Shown here piece after piece: positions 31,192 to 40,147 of a DNA stretch of 40,180 nucleotides. Numbering within the stretch: position 1 is the stretch's first letter; each line of letters starts with the position of its first letter. The position numbers and the translations under genes were made by a program. The notes under the pieces were generated by a model. That model did no database searches, was not told the origin of the DNA, and saw nothing but the letters and a program-made list of their open reading frames with translations. The DNA is taken from the IMG/VR virus record IMGVR_UViG_3300002835_000436, positions 1 to 40,180 of that record, one strand, 5' to 3'. The DNA comes from a virus.

Positions 31192-34100
31192 TGGATCAAT
31201 ATAATCAAGACGTTAACATTAACTTCCAAGGTGAAGATAATATAAGTGGAGTTATTGATAAAGTTAATGAGAAAGTTGGTTCATTACAATTCAAGATAAT
31301 GGCACTTAACATAGGGTTAGGTGCATTTGGTAAACAGTTATTTACTAACTCTGATAACTTAGCTAAGTTTACTAAGGTTCTTGGTACAACTGATGTTCTA
31401 TTAAATAAGACATTTGCAGTAATTGGAGTAGTTAAAGTATTCTCAATACTAGGAACTGGTATTAATGATGCGAAAGCTAACTTAGATGGATTTAATGATG
31501 GATTGAAAGCAATGCAAGCTAGTGGACTTGATATTGGCATTATTACGCAATTCACGCAATTACAAGATGCAGTATTAGGAAGTCGTAATGCTCTAGATTC
31601 ATTTAGTTTAACTGCATTAACTACATTTAATAGATTCAATAAAGTTAAATCAGAAGTAGCTACATTGTTTCCTGAGAATGATCCATTTATTAAGAATCTA
31701 TCTACTAGTATTCAGAAACTAGTTAATGAGGATCTTAAAAATGCAGTAACTAGTATTGACGCATTAAAAGCTAGTTATGAAGCTGCGTCGTCTGGTTTTA
31801 CTGAAGCTGCTGATAACCAAGCTGTAATGACAGCAGGACTTAAATTAGCTAAAGCTGGTGGTGCTGATACTGGAGCAACTATGAAGGTACTTGCTCAAAC
31901 TATTAGTGCTTATAATCTGAGTGCTGGTGATGCAACTAAAGTTAGTGCAGTTCTAAATCAAACTGTACAATTAGGTGTAACTACAATACCAGAATTAAGT
32001 AATGGTTTTGCTCAAGCAGCAGTAACAGCTAACGCAGCTAAGATTAAATTGCAAGAGTTAGGTGCTGCTGTAGCAACATTAACATTAAAAGGTTTTGACA
32101 CAAACAGTGCATTAACAGGTATTGAATCATTATCGCGCGTAATTATCAGCAAAACTCCTCAAGCTGCTGCTGCATTGCGAGAATTACGTGATGAAGGTGG
32201 TAAACCAATTAGATTTGACATCAGTGAAATTAAAGCAGATGGATTAACTAAATCATTACAGCGATTAAATATAGCAGCTAAAGGTAATGCTGAAGTATTA
32301 CGTGAAATAATTCCTGAAGCTACTGCATATAATACTGCTCTAGCATTAATGTCTAATAACTCTGAGAAATTAGATGAATTTACTCAGAAGATGTTTGATG
32401 TTAGTAAAACAGGTGAAGTTGCACGTAAAGCATTAGATAGTGTATTTGGAATTAAATTAAATAACCAAGCTGAAACATTCGATGCAATTGTAAATAGAAT
32501 AACTGAACAATTCATACAATTTGGTGAACAGTTAGCTCCATTCTTTGACACTGGAGTTAAAGCATTAGAAACGTTCACTAAAACATTATCTGGAATTAGT
32601 CCAGAAATGAAGAAGACTATAGCATCAATATTGCTAGGTCAATTAGCATTTAATAAAGTAACTGATACTATTGGTATTTTAGTTGGAACTGTAACTAAAG
32701 CATTCTTAGCATATCAAGGTTTGCGAGTAACCTTGATGTTCATGAATGGAACTATAGGTGAACAAGTTACTATACTTAAGTTACTATGGACTAATAATGC
32801 AGGTTTAATTCCAATATTAAAACAGTTAATTGGAATAGATCAATCTAGATTATTACTTAACGCTGCGTTAAATAAATCAGAACTTGATTTAATAACAACT
32901 AAGGTTGCTAATACTGCTGCTACTAATGTTAATACTGCGGCTGCATTAAGTAACGCAGTTACAACAGGTAAGTTAATTGAAGTTAATGGATTACTTGGTA
33001 AATCATATATTACCAATAACTTATTAACTAGAGTTTTATATACAGATGTAGGACAAGCAATAACTACTTTAATTACTAAAACTAAAGACTTATATGTAGC
33101 TCAAATTGCATTAACTAAAGCATCAATAGCATCAGGTAATTTATTACCTACATTTAGTGCAATAGGAACATCATTAACTGGATTAGGAACTAATTTAAGT
33201 AGTTTATTTGCAAGAAGTAGTGCATTAGTAACTAAATTATTAAATGGATTAAAATTATTATCTGCACCATTAATTGCGTTAACTATAGTTGGAGCATTAT
33301 TATATGATCAATTTTTTGGAACAACTGCACAGGTAAGAAAACTAAATGAAGAGTTAGTTAAATCAAATAAACTAGAACAGGAAAATCTGAGAATCCTATT
33401 AGAGAAGTTAGATAATCAAAAGATGTTAACTAACTCAGATAAACAACGATTAATACAGTTACAAACTGAACAAGATTTAATTAAATCTACAGATGCTGAA
33501 TATAAAAGTTTCTGGGAGAATTTTACTGATGGTGTTAAATCATTTATAAATTTTACCAATCAATTCTCTATTATACATATTGCAATTAAAGGTATAAATG
33601 ATTTAATTGGTAAAGGTATGAGTCTAATTAGATTAGATCAACTAGTACCAGTTTTTCATGAAATAGATAAAGCATCTGCAAGTACACAAACTTCAATAAT
33701 TAATTTAACTGAATCAACTAAAAAACTTCAATCTGGATTAAGTGGATTTGAGGATATTGATAAGTTAATTAAAGCAGGTAAAATACTTAATGCTGCTGAT
33801 ATAGATAAAATAAACAATAAAGCTAAACAAGTAACTAAGCAGACTGAAAATGAAATATCTGCTAATGAAACTAGAATTAAAGCAGTTAATGAACAACTTA
33901 AAAACTACAATGCACTAGATGAGAAACAACGTGAACAAGCTAGTGATGAAGAAAAAGCATTAGCTAATCATCGTACAATATTAGAAACTGCTAATGATAA
34001 ATTGAAAGATGTATTAAGTAAGAAAAAAGAGATAGATAAGGCGCGAATAGAATATCAAACTCAACAGAACATATTACTTAAGCGCGTATTAGATAATAAT

Positions 34101-36941
34101 CTGGAAATAGAAAAAGGTAGCACTACTATAGAAGGTGATCAAGGAGCTAACGCACTTCAAACTAGAATGAAGAAGGGACTTAGATTGGCGCAAACTGATC
34201 TAGAACAATATCGTCGTCAAGTTAAAGCAACATTAGATGGAACTGGTGAATATCTTGATGCTAATAATAAGAAGGTTAAAATTGACGTAACTGATATGAC
34301 TGATTACGTTAATAAATTTGACACTAATGTTAATGGAGTTATTAGTAGTATTGATCAGTTATATCAAGTTAATGGTACTAGTGCAACTGAAGCAGCTAAA
34401 ACACTTAAAGCTGTATTAGATACTAATAAACAAGAGATGAATATAACTGATTATATTAATGGAATTAACCAAGCTATAGGTTACATGAGAGATGGAAGTA
34501 AAGTAACAATAGACTTACTTAACTTAGAAGGTGAAACTCGACGGGCTATGTTAGATAGTGGAGTTACATCAACTAGAGAAACAAATGCTGCGATACGTAA
34601 GTTAAATGCAGCTAAGTTAGAAGAGGAAATTAATAATCAGAAACAACTAATTGAATTTACTAAAGCTACATCTGGTGCAGATCAGAAGAAGTTAGATGCT
34701 GCTAAGTTAAAGTTACTTGAACAACAACTAGCTGCACAACAACGTGATAATCTTAAAGCTGAATTAGATGAAAGATTTAAACAACAACAAGTAGCATTAG
34801 ATAGAGAACAAGAGCTAATTAAGTTAGATAAAGCTAAACGTCTTATTAGTGAAGAAGAATATAACAATAAGATAGCTGAGGATACTAAACGTAACTTAGA
34901 TTTAAAACGTAAACAACTACTACAGGAACTAGAGTTAAATAAAAATGATTTAGAGAAAACTAAGTCTATTAATAATCAATTACTAGGAATTGATGTACAA
35001 CAACAAGAGTTAATAACATCTAATTTAGAACGTGCAATTAATGTACGATCTAAAAAACGTGAATTAGAGTTAACTAGAGAACAAGCTTTAGTTGTTTTGA
35101 ATAGAAGTAAGTTCTTAACTACTGAAGAACAATCTATCAGAGATATAGATGTGGTAAGAAAAAAGGAGATATTAAATAAACAACTATCTCTTAATGAACA
35201 ACTTAAGTTAGTTGAACATGATAAAACTAAACAGACGGAAATACAGAATCAATTACTTAATCTACAGTTAGATTATCAGAAGATAATAACTGATAATTTA
35301 GAACGTGAGTTTACTAAACGTAGTAAACTCATTGAAAATGCCGCGAATAGAACTAAGTTAGTTTACCGTGAATTAACTAACACCATTGATAATAATGTAG
35401 CATCACTTAACGAAGAGAATAAGATAATAGATAGTCGTAATAAGTTAACATCATCTACACTTGAAAATGAAAGTGCGCGATTAACTAACTCACTTAAAGT
35501 AACTAACGATATTGAGAAACGTGCTGCTATTGAAACTAAGATAGCTCAACTGCGCGAATCTAATCGTGTAGTTACAGATGCTACTGAACAACGTAGTTTA
35601 ATTAATCAACAGAAGTTAATTGAATTATCATTGCAGAAACAACAAATAGAGTTAGATAGTCGGCGCAATGATGCTAATAATAACAGTAAGTTAATACAAC
35701 TTGAGTTAGAGAAAGCTATTAAACAGAAGAGAAATAAAGAAGATATAGATGCAATTAAAATTAGATTAGATGCTAATAAACAAGAACAATTAGCTATCAC
35801 TAAACAGAATGAGTTACTAGATGTAACTAAACGTAATCAAAGTGAGATTAATAGTAATGCAAGTAGAGAACTAGAGATTAGACAACGTATAGGTAGAGAA
35901 GGTGGATTGCTCGATCTAGAGATAACTAAACAAAATGAGAAAATAGCTAGGTATGAGAAGATTGCACAACTGGCAAATCTAGAAGCTACAATTGCAGAAA
36001 CTAATGCTAATAAAATGCAATTAGCTGGTGATCTACAAATTAAAAATTACCAAATGCGATTAGACCTTCTTAATAAACAAGCTGAATTAGAACAACAGCA
36101 TCAAGATAATACACAACGTATGTTTAAGATGGCTGAAGGATTAGCAGTAAGTGATTATCAGAAACGTAAGTTAGCAGAACAAGCTGCTAAACAAGAGTTA
36201 CTTAACCTTAATAAGAAACATCAAATAGAACGTGATATATTAGCTATTCAAATTAAGATGAATGAACTAGCTCTAATTAAAAGTGAGTTAGATCAAAAGA
36301 GTGCCGAAAAGAAATTAGCAGCAGAACTTAAAGTACAAGAAGCTGAAACAGCTAAAGTATTAAAGAGTAGAACTGCAACTGATGAAGAGAAGAAAGGATC
36401 ATTAGCAACATTAGATGCTAAGAAGTTTGCATATCAAGCTAAGTTAGAAGAACGTCCTATATTAGAACAGCAAGCAGAATTAAATAGATATACTAATACT
36501 ATTCAAAAGGCTGCATTAGATAATAAACAACGTAATGAAACTCAAGATAAGACCGTTGCAGTTGCTAAATCTACATTTACTACTGCTGATGATCGTGCCA
36601 TTTATCGGGCATTAATGAATAATCTAAGAGGAGATAGACGTGAGTTAGATAACACTCGTATTAATTTCAGTCAGGAGAAGTTATCCAACTTATTTTCTTA
36701 CCCTAATAGTAATGTCAACTTAGAAAGACCTAACTTTGATTCAAATAGTGGTAAGTCTAAATCAAGTAATAGTAAGTTAAATAAAGATGTAGTTATTAAC
36801 TTTAATCCAACTACTAATATTGAAGTTAAAGGAAATGCTGATGTTAAGGAGTTCTCTAAACAACTTAATAGTGAAAGTGATAAGTGGATTAAGGGACTTC
36901 ATGAAACACTTCGTAGAGTTAACACTGAATTAGGTAACTGA
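31191..36941 (+). CDS. Tape-measure protein B (1916 aa)
   Basis: A 1916-residue protein. The N-terminus (VNINFQGEDNISGVIDKVNEKVGSLQFK) leads into a typical tape-measure region (about 200-420: DNQAVMTAGLKLAKAGGADTG ... TIPELSNGFAQAAVTANAAKI). A hydrophobic helix is near residues 690-710 (SAPLIALTIVGALLYDQFF), and from about 1130 to 1850 there is long, charged, helix-rich coiled coil rich in Lys, Glu, Asn and Gln. No peptidase, amidase or hydrolase motif is visible, in contrast to tape measure A. The start overlaps the chaperone extension by one base. Assuming about 1.5 angstroms per residue in an extended helix, a tail near 290 nm would follow if the whole protein spanned it; this is a rough estimate. 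Module D thus encodes its own siphovirus-like tail. Confidence 0.9.
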   Translation: MDQYNQDVNINFQGEDNISGVIDKVNEKVGSLQFKIMALNIGLGAFGKQLFTNSDNLAKFTKVLGTTDVLLNKTFAVIGVVKVFSILGTGINDAKANLDGFNDGLKAMQASGLDIGIITQFTQLQDAVLGSRNALDSFSLTALTTFNRFNKVKSEVATLFPENDPFIKNLSTSIQKLVNEDLKNAVTSIDALKASYEAASSGFTEAADNQAVMTAGLKLAKAGGADTGATMKVLAQTISAYNLSAGDATKVSAVLNQTVQLGVTTIPELSNGFAQAAVTANAAKIKLQELGAAVATLTLKGFDTNSALTGIESLSRVIISKTPQAAAALRELRDEGGKPIRFDISEIKADGLTKSLQRLNIAAKGNAEVLREIIPEATAYNTALALMSNNSEKLDEFTQKMFDVSKTGEVARKALDSVFGIKLNNQAETFDAIVNRITEQFIQFGEQLAPFFDTGVKALETFTKTLSGISPEMKKTIASILLGQLAFNKVTDTIGILVGTVTKAFLAYQGLRVTLMFMNGTIGEQVTILKLLWTNNAGLIPILKQLIGIDQSRLLLNAALNKSELDLITTKVANTAATNVNTAAALSNAVTTGKLIEVNGLLGKSYITNNLLTRVLYTDVGQAITTLITKTKDLYVAQIALTKASIASGNLLPTFSAIGTSLTGLGTNLSSLFARSSALVTKLLNGLKLLSAPLIALTIVGALLYDQFFGTTAQVRKLNEELVKSNKLEQENLRILLEKLDNQKMLTNSDKQRLIQLQTEQDLIKSTDAEYKSFWENFTDGVKSFINFTNQFSIIHIAIKGINDLIGKGMSLIRLDQLVPVFHEIDKASASTQTSIINLTESTKKLQSGLSGFEDIDKLIKAGKILNAADIDKINNKAKQVTKQTENEISANETRIKAVNEQLKNYNALDEKQREQASDEEKALANHRTILETANDKLKDVLSKKKEIDKARIEYQTQQNILLKRVLDNNLEIEKGSTTIEGDQGANALQTRMKKGLRLAQTDLEQYRRQVKATLDGTGEYLDANNKKVKIDVTDMTDYVNKFDTNVNGVISSIDQLYQVNGTSATEAAKTLKAVLDTNKQEMNITDYINGINQAIGYMRDGSKVTIDLLNLEGETRRAMLDSGVTSTRETNAAIRKLNAAKLEEEINNQKQLIEFTKATSGADQKKLDAAKLKLLEQQLAAQQRDNLKAELDERFKQQQVALDREQELIKLDKAKRLISEEEYNNKIAEDTKRNLDLKRKQLLQELELNKNDLEKTKSINNQLLGIDVQQQELITSNLERAINVRSKKRELELTREQALVVLNRSKFLTTEEQSIRDIDVVRKKEILNKQLSLNEQLKLVEHDKTKQTEIQNQLLNLQLDYQKIITDNLEREFTKRSKLIENAANRTKLVYRELTNTIDNNVASLNEENKIIDSRNKLTSSTLENESARLTNSLKVTNDIEKRAAIETKIAQLRESNRVVTDATEQRSLINQQKLIELSLQKQQIELDSRRNDANNNSKLIQLELEKAIKQKRNKEDIDAIKIRLDANKQEQLAITKQNELLDVTKRNQSEINSNASRELEIRQRIGREGGLLDLEITKQNEKIARYEKIAQLANLEATIAETNANKMQLAGDLQIKNYQMRLDLLNKQAELEQQHQDNTQRMFKMAEGLAVSDYQKRKLAEQAAKQELLNLNKKHQIERDILAIQIKMNELALIKSELDQKSAEKKLAAELKVQEAETAKVLKSRTATDEEKKGSLATLDAKKFAYQAKLEERPILEQQAELNRYTNTIQKAALDNKQRNETQDKTVAVAKSTFTTADDRAIYRALMNNLRGDRRELDNTRINFSQEKLSNLFSYPNSNVNLERPNFDSNSGKSKSSNSKLNKDVVINFNPTTNIEVKGNADVKEFSKQLNSESDKWIKGLHETLRRVNTELGN

Positions 36942-36974
36942 TATAATGAAGGTAATTAATAAGTGATTAAAAAT

Positions 36975-37463
36975 ATGTTTATTCTAAATGATGTTAATTT
37001 AAGTAACTATGGTAGAGGTAGAGATCGTGTTAAACGTAAAAGTAGAGGTAACTTATTACGTAATGCTGCAATTGGAGTTGGTGGATTAGCAGTTGCAGGT
37101 GGATTAGGTTATTTAGCATTAAGAGGTAAAGGTAAAGCAGTAACTCAACCTAGTATAACTAAACCTCCAGTAACTACAGCTAAAGTATCTAGTAAACAAA
37201 GACGATTAAATAGAGAAATAGCATTACGTAATATGGAAGGTAAAACTCCTGGAGGTAATTATTATTATTTAGATTTAGATAGAGATAATTTAAATGAAAT
37301 AAATAAAGCTTATTATAAAGGTAAAAAAGCAAATGCTCCTAATTTAGAAGCACTAACAAAAGATAAAAAAGATATGGAGCGTTGGATAAAATATAATGTA
37401 AATTCAGTAAGAAAATCAAATCCCGCAATTTACAAATCACATATAAATTTAAACAACTTTTAA
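36975..37463 (+). CDS. Basic membrane-type protein with shared RGRDRVKRK N-terminus (162 aa)
   Basis: I start at ATG 36975, giving MFILNDVNLSNYGRGRDRVKRK, because this aligns with the start of the protein at 28125; a GTG at 36963 would add four residues. After the basic tag is a Gly/Ala-rich hydrophobic helix (about 30-52, NAAIGVGGLAVAGGLGYLALRG), then Pro/Thr-rich linker and a helical Lys/Asn-rich part (NLEALTKDKKDMERWIKYNV). The tag plus membrane segment could be for delivery or insertion during infection. It follows the tape measure by 33 nt. No known family is recognised. Confidence 0.7.
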   Translation: MFILNDVNLSNYGRGRDRVKRKSRGNLLRNAAIGVGGLAVAGGLGYLALRGKGKAVTQPSITKPPVTTAKVSSKQRRLNREIALRNMEGKTPGGNYYYLDLDRDNLNEINKAYYKGKKANAPNLEALTKDKKDMERWIKYNVNSVRKSNPAIYKSHINLNNF

Positions 37464-37496
37464 TTTGACAACGTAAGAAAAATAGGATAACTAATC

Positions 37497-38120
37497 ATGT
37501 ATCAATTTAGTATTTCAATTCCTCTAATTAAATGTTACGTTCGCAATGAATATCTATTTAACTTAGAATCTGGTTATGGTGAATTTACTCCAGTTGTTGT
37601 GTTCGGGTTAACTAGTTTAACTGGACGTGCAATTGGATTTCACATAATGACTAATGGTGGCGCACAAATAGCACGAGTTCCAATTAGTGCATTAGTTAGT
37701 AGAGTTGATGCAAATAACTTAAATCTTGATTGGTTACAATTATGGGATTGTTTCAGTTATCAAACTCAAGTTGTTTCTTACGATTATCTGAAGGAAATGA
37801 AATGTAAGGTTCTACTTAAAGATAAGAACTGGTATCAAGGTGAATATGTATTTACTATTGATTGGATAGGTGGTGATTGGGCAGAAGAAGCTAGTGATTA
37901 TAAATGTGGACATCTAATTAAATTAGATAATGGATGTTATGCAATTCAACCTAATAATCGTATCTATTGGTTAGGTGATCCATCATTCATAACAGAACCA
38001 TTAACTGAGTTTCCTGGTTATAAGATTAATACTCATAATTGGAAGTGCGAGAATCAAGATAAATGGGTAACTGAGAATACAGATAATTATTTTTATCATA
38101 TTGACAAAGTTGAAGAATAG
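37497..38120 (+). CDS. Unknown phage protein with conserved-looking core (207 aa)
   Basis: The protein has many aromatic and strand-like stretches: SIPLIKCYVRNEYLF, YGEFTPVVVFGLTSLTGRAIGFHIM, VPISALVSRVD, WLQLWDCFSYQ, YQGEYVFTIDWIG, CGHLIKLDNGCYAIQPNNRIYW and HNWKCENQDKWVTENTDNYFY. These read like well-conserved blocks of a phage protein family present in other phages, but I cannot name its function. The cysteines and many Trp residues suggest a compact beta fold. It ends the module D unit, 34 nt after the preceding gene, and is followed by a tRNA-containing gap. Confidence 0.7.
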   Translation: MYQFSISIPLIKCYVRNEYLFNLESGYGEFTPVVVFGLTSLTGRAIGFHIMTNGGAQIARVPISALVSRVDANNLNLDWLQLWDCFSYQTQVVSYDYLKEMKCKVLLKDKNWYQGEYVFTIDWIGGDWAEEASDYKCGHLIKLDNGCYAIQPNNRIYWLGDPSFITEPLTEFPGYKINTHNWKCENQDKWVTENTDNYFYHIDKVEE

Positions 38121-38141
38121 AGTTATAGTAACTAATGTTAG

Positions 38142-38186
38142 ACGTAGGTACTCCTTGATATACTAGCAGAATATCCGACCCTACGT
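38142..38186 (+). other. Hairpin upstream of the tRNA
   Basis: ACGTAGG (38142-38148) pairs with CCTACGT (38180-38186) across 31 nt; no T run follows. The 348-bp gap 38121-38468 holds this hairpin, a direct AGTTATC repeat, the tRNA gene, a terminator and a promoter, and no convincing protein gene. Confidence 0.4.
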
Positions 38187-38276
38187 TATGATATTACTAG
38201 GAGTTAATTACTAACTCAAAGAGTTATCAAGTTATCATAACTGTTAGTCGGTGAAACATTAAGGATAACTCTCCAA

Positions 38277-38350
38277 CCAAACCTGGGCTAATGGTAAGCC
38301 GCCTCTTTTGGGAAGAGGACATCATGAAAGTTCAATTCTTTCGGTTTGGA
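38277..38350 (+). tRNA. tRNA-Pro (anticodon UGG)
   Basis: A cloverleaf is readable: acceptor CCAAACC/GGTTTGG with discriminator A, D stem GGC/GCC with loop TAATGGTAA, anticodon stem CCTCT/AGAGG with loop TTTGGGA (anticodon TGG, 38309-38311), and T stem GAAAG/CTTTC with loop TTCAATT. CCA is not encoded. The variable region of 7 nt is a little long. UGG reads CCA and, with modification, other proline codons, which are common in module D. Confidence 0.88.
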
Positions 38351-38375
38351 TTGTTTGTGACATATATTGCCTCCT

Positions 38376-38406
38376 AACTCAAGTATTAGCGTACTTGAGT
38401 TTTTTA
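38376..38406 (+). terminator. Rho-independent terminator after tRNA-Pro
   Basis: AACTCAAGTA-TTAGCG-TACTTGAGTT, a perfect 10-bp stem with 6-nt loop, runs into TTTTT(ATTAT), 26 nt after the tRNA. Confidence 0.9.
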
Positions 38407-38412
38407 TTATCC

Positions 38413-38441
38413 TTGTCATTTTGAAATAAAGGTACTATACT
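38413..38441 (+). promoter_or_regulatory. Sigma70-like promoter for the regulator-like gene
   Basis: TTGTCA (38413-38418), a 17-nt spacer and TATACT (38436-38441), 27 nt before ATG 38469. It follows the terminator directly, so the regulator starts a new unit. Confidence 0.72.
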
Positions 38442-38468
38442 TTAAACAGTAGTCACAAGGTTAATAAT

Positions 38469-39323
38469 ATGAGTGAGATAACTTACGCACAATCTTATAT
38501 TGGTGAAGATGATATTGAATTGTATGTAACTAACGATGGTAAAGTTACAGGAGTTAGTCTATCAGGACTTGCTAAATTATGTGGTGTAACTAGAAAAGCA
38601 ATAAGTCAAGTTACTAACAGCTTAACAGCACCCGGAACGAATACATACCCGAAATCGCTAGAACCCTTAGCTGGTAAGGTTTTTAACCCGGAAGTAACTG
38701 GAGAACGAGGTGCAAAAATAGTAATGGAAGATGTTGCAATTAGAATAGTTGAGTATTACGCTTATGAATCTAGAGTTAAAACAGATGTAGCTAAAACTAA
38801 TTTTCGTTTGTTAGCACAGAAAGGTTTAAATGCTTATATTAAAGAACTTACACCAACTGATAATGTAACATCAGTTAACTTAAATGACATTCAGAATACA
38901 TTAACTCAACTTCTATTAAAGGTAGATGAGAATAATAAACAACTACTTGAGAATCAACAGATAGTAGTTGAATATAAACAACTTAGAAATACAACAGTTA
39001 CTATTATTCCAGGAGTAGATAAATTATTAAACGATTATTTAGAATTAGATAGTGATTTAACATTAACATCTAGTGATAGAATACCTTTAACTAAATGGTT
39101 AGAAGTTGAGAAAGGTTGTACATTAGATAGAAAAACACTACATAAGTTAGCTCACTTAGTTAGTGGTGCTTATAAGTCAACCACAAATAAAGAACCAGTT
39201 AGAGGTACATTTGTTAAACGTATTGTTAATGGTAAGAAAAAAGTACAAGCTAATACTTGTTTATATTCGTCAGATGAATTTCCAATATTAGAGATGGCAT
39301 TTAATAATTTAATGGGGGTTTAA
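38469..39323 (+). CDS. Regulator/antirepressor-like protein (284 aa)
   Basis: The N-terminal 130 residues (YVTNDGKVTGVSLSGLAKLCGVTRKAISQV, then ERGAKIVMEDVAIRIVEYYAYESRVKTDVAKTNFRLLAQKGLNAYI) have a helix-turn-helix-like segment (about 30-50) and a YYA...K.....A..GL..YI motif that recalls proteins repeatedly found in cyanobacterial genomes, related in pattern to phage antirepressors such as KilA/Rha. The middle is coiled coil (LTQLLLKVDENNKQLLEN), and the C-terminal part (about 180-284) is unknown. It has its own promoter. A regulatory role is inferred; no operator or partner was identified. Confidence 0.65.
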   Translation: MSEITYAQSYIGEDDIELYVTNDGKVTGVSLSGLAKLCGVTRKAISQVTNSLTAPGTNTYPKSLEPLAGKVFNPEVTGERGAKIVMEDVAIRIVEYYAYESRVKTDVAKTNFRLLAQKGLNAYIKELTPTDNVTSVNLNDIQNTLTQLLLKVDENNKQLLENQQIVVEYKQLRNTTVTIIPGVDKLLNDYLELDSDLTLTSSDRIPLTKWLEVEKGCTLDRKTLHKLAHLVSGAYKSTTNKEPVRGTFVKRIVNGKKKVQANTCLYSSDEFPILEMAFNNLMGV

Positions 39324-39326
39324 GTT

Positions 39327-39713
39327 ATGAATAATCAATTAGTTAAGTTAAGTAAAAAAAATAATATAGTAGCGGCATTTATTGAACATTACAAATTAGG
39401 ATTAATAGATTACAATGTAATGCTAAAACAACTAACGTTAACTTTATGGGAAGTTACAAACACATTAATTGATGAATTTAAGTTACGTAAAGTAATTGAT
39501 CCAATTCAATTAGTTAAATTAGATGATGTTCAAATTGAGTTAGAATACCTCTACTTAATTAACTACATTCAACCTCATTTAGAATGTTTAGCTATCTATA
39601 TGAAATCACATGAGGTAGAAGTAAACACAATTAAAAGTTATATTATTAATAACGATAACTTAAATGAAGTTAATATTGATGATATAACTATGTTAAATAA
39701 CTTACTATTTTAA
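39327..39713 (+). CDS. Unknown helical protein (128 aa)
   Basis: The frame begins 3 nt after the regulator stop codon and is predicted wholly helical (IVAAFIEHYKLGLIDYNVMLKQLTLTLWEVTNTLIDEFKL ... YIQPHLECLAIYMKSHEVEVNTIKSYI), acidic at the C-terminus. No membrane segment, no metal site and no known motif. Linked translation with the regulator suggests a related role, such as a partner, but this is only context. Its stop is 5 nt before the next small gene. Confidence 0.65.
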   Translation: MNNQLVKLSKKNNIVAAFIEHYKLGLIDYNVMLKQLTLTLWEVTNTLIDEFKLRKVIDPIQLVKLDDVQIELEYLYLINYIQPHLECLAIYMKSHEVEVNTIKSYIINNDNLNEVNIDDITMLNNLLF

Positions 39714-39718
39714 ACAAC

Positions 39719-39853
39719 ATGATTAACAACAAATTAACTGGTACTTTAGTTACAGATAAACTAGTACCTCTATATGATAAAGATAACAAGTTAATAGGTT
39801 ACTTTAATAATCCATTAGCAGATCCTAAGTTAGTTAAAGAAGTATTTAAATAG
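39719..39853 (+). CDS. Very small protein (44 aa)
   Basis: ATG at 39719 encodes 44 residues, MINNKLTGTLVTDKLVPLYD, then KDNKLIGYFNNP and KLVKEVFK. It starts 5 nt after the previous gene and ends 6 nt before a terminator, so it fits as the last gene of this unit. Codon use looks like its neighbours, which supports coding. Function is unknown. Confidence 0.55.
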   Translation: MINNKLTGTLVTDKLVPLYDKDNKLIGYFNNPLADPKLVKEVFK

Positions 39854-39858
39854 ATAAA

Positions 39859-39892
39859 ATAAATCCACTAGCAATTAAGTTAGTGGATTTAT
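39859..39892. terminator. Bidirectional terminator between convergent units
   Basis: ATAAATCCACTA-GCAATTAAGT-TAGTGGATTTAT is a 12-bp perfect stem with a 10-nt loop flanked by A/T-rich sequence, between the plus-strand small gene and the minus-strand frames at the window end. Confidence 0.75.
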
Positions 39893-39899
39893 TAGTATG

Positions 39900-39971
39900 T
39901 TATTTATCTCGTCTGTTAAGCTTCGCCATTAACAATAGATAAACTAATCTAGATATGCCATTATATCTCAT
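39900..39971 (-). CDS. Tiny possible protein (23 aa)
   Basis: ATG at 39971 overlaps the stop of the next upstream minus-strand frame (GTATGAG) and encodes MRYNGISRLVYLLLMAKLNRRDK before TAA. The overlap supports coupled translation, but the length is near noise. Confidence 0.3.
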   Translation of the reverse strand: MRYNGISRLVYLLLMAKLNRRDK

Positions 39972-40147
39972 ACGTAACTAACTCTAACTATCTCACAGTT
40001 AACATATCTACTTTTAATTACATTACCAGCTAACTGATGATTACACTTCTCACGATTAACAGTTACATTAACTAACTCATTAGCACCAATACACCAATGT
40101 CCATCTGATTTAAGATAGTTAAATTTAACATCATATTGTTCAATCAT
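39968..40147 (-). CDS. Small unknown protein on the minus strand (59 aa)
   Basis: From ATG 40147 the frame encodes MIEQYDVKFNYLKSDGHWCI, then NELVNVTVNREKCNHQLAGN and VIKSRYVNCEIVRVSYV, ending at TGA 39968. An in-frame TAA lies at the very edge (40178-40180), so the gene is probably complete but could also start a little further upstream. It has three cysteines and strand-like segments. Codon use resembles module D. It shows that a minus-strand unit begins near the window edge. Confidence 0.5.
   Translation of the reverse strand: MIEQYDVKFNYLKSDGHWCIGANELVNVTVNREKCNHQLAGNVIKSRYVNCEIVRVSYV

Noticed and set aside
31205-31639. 144-codon minus-strand frame under tape measure B
   Set aside because: Shadow of the A+T-rich, helix-coding plus strand; no promoter or ribosome site, and other similar shadows occur along the same gene.
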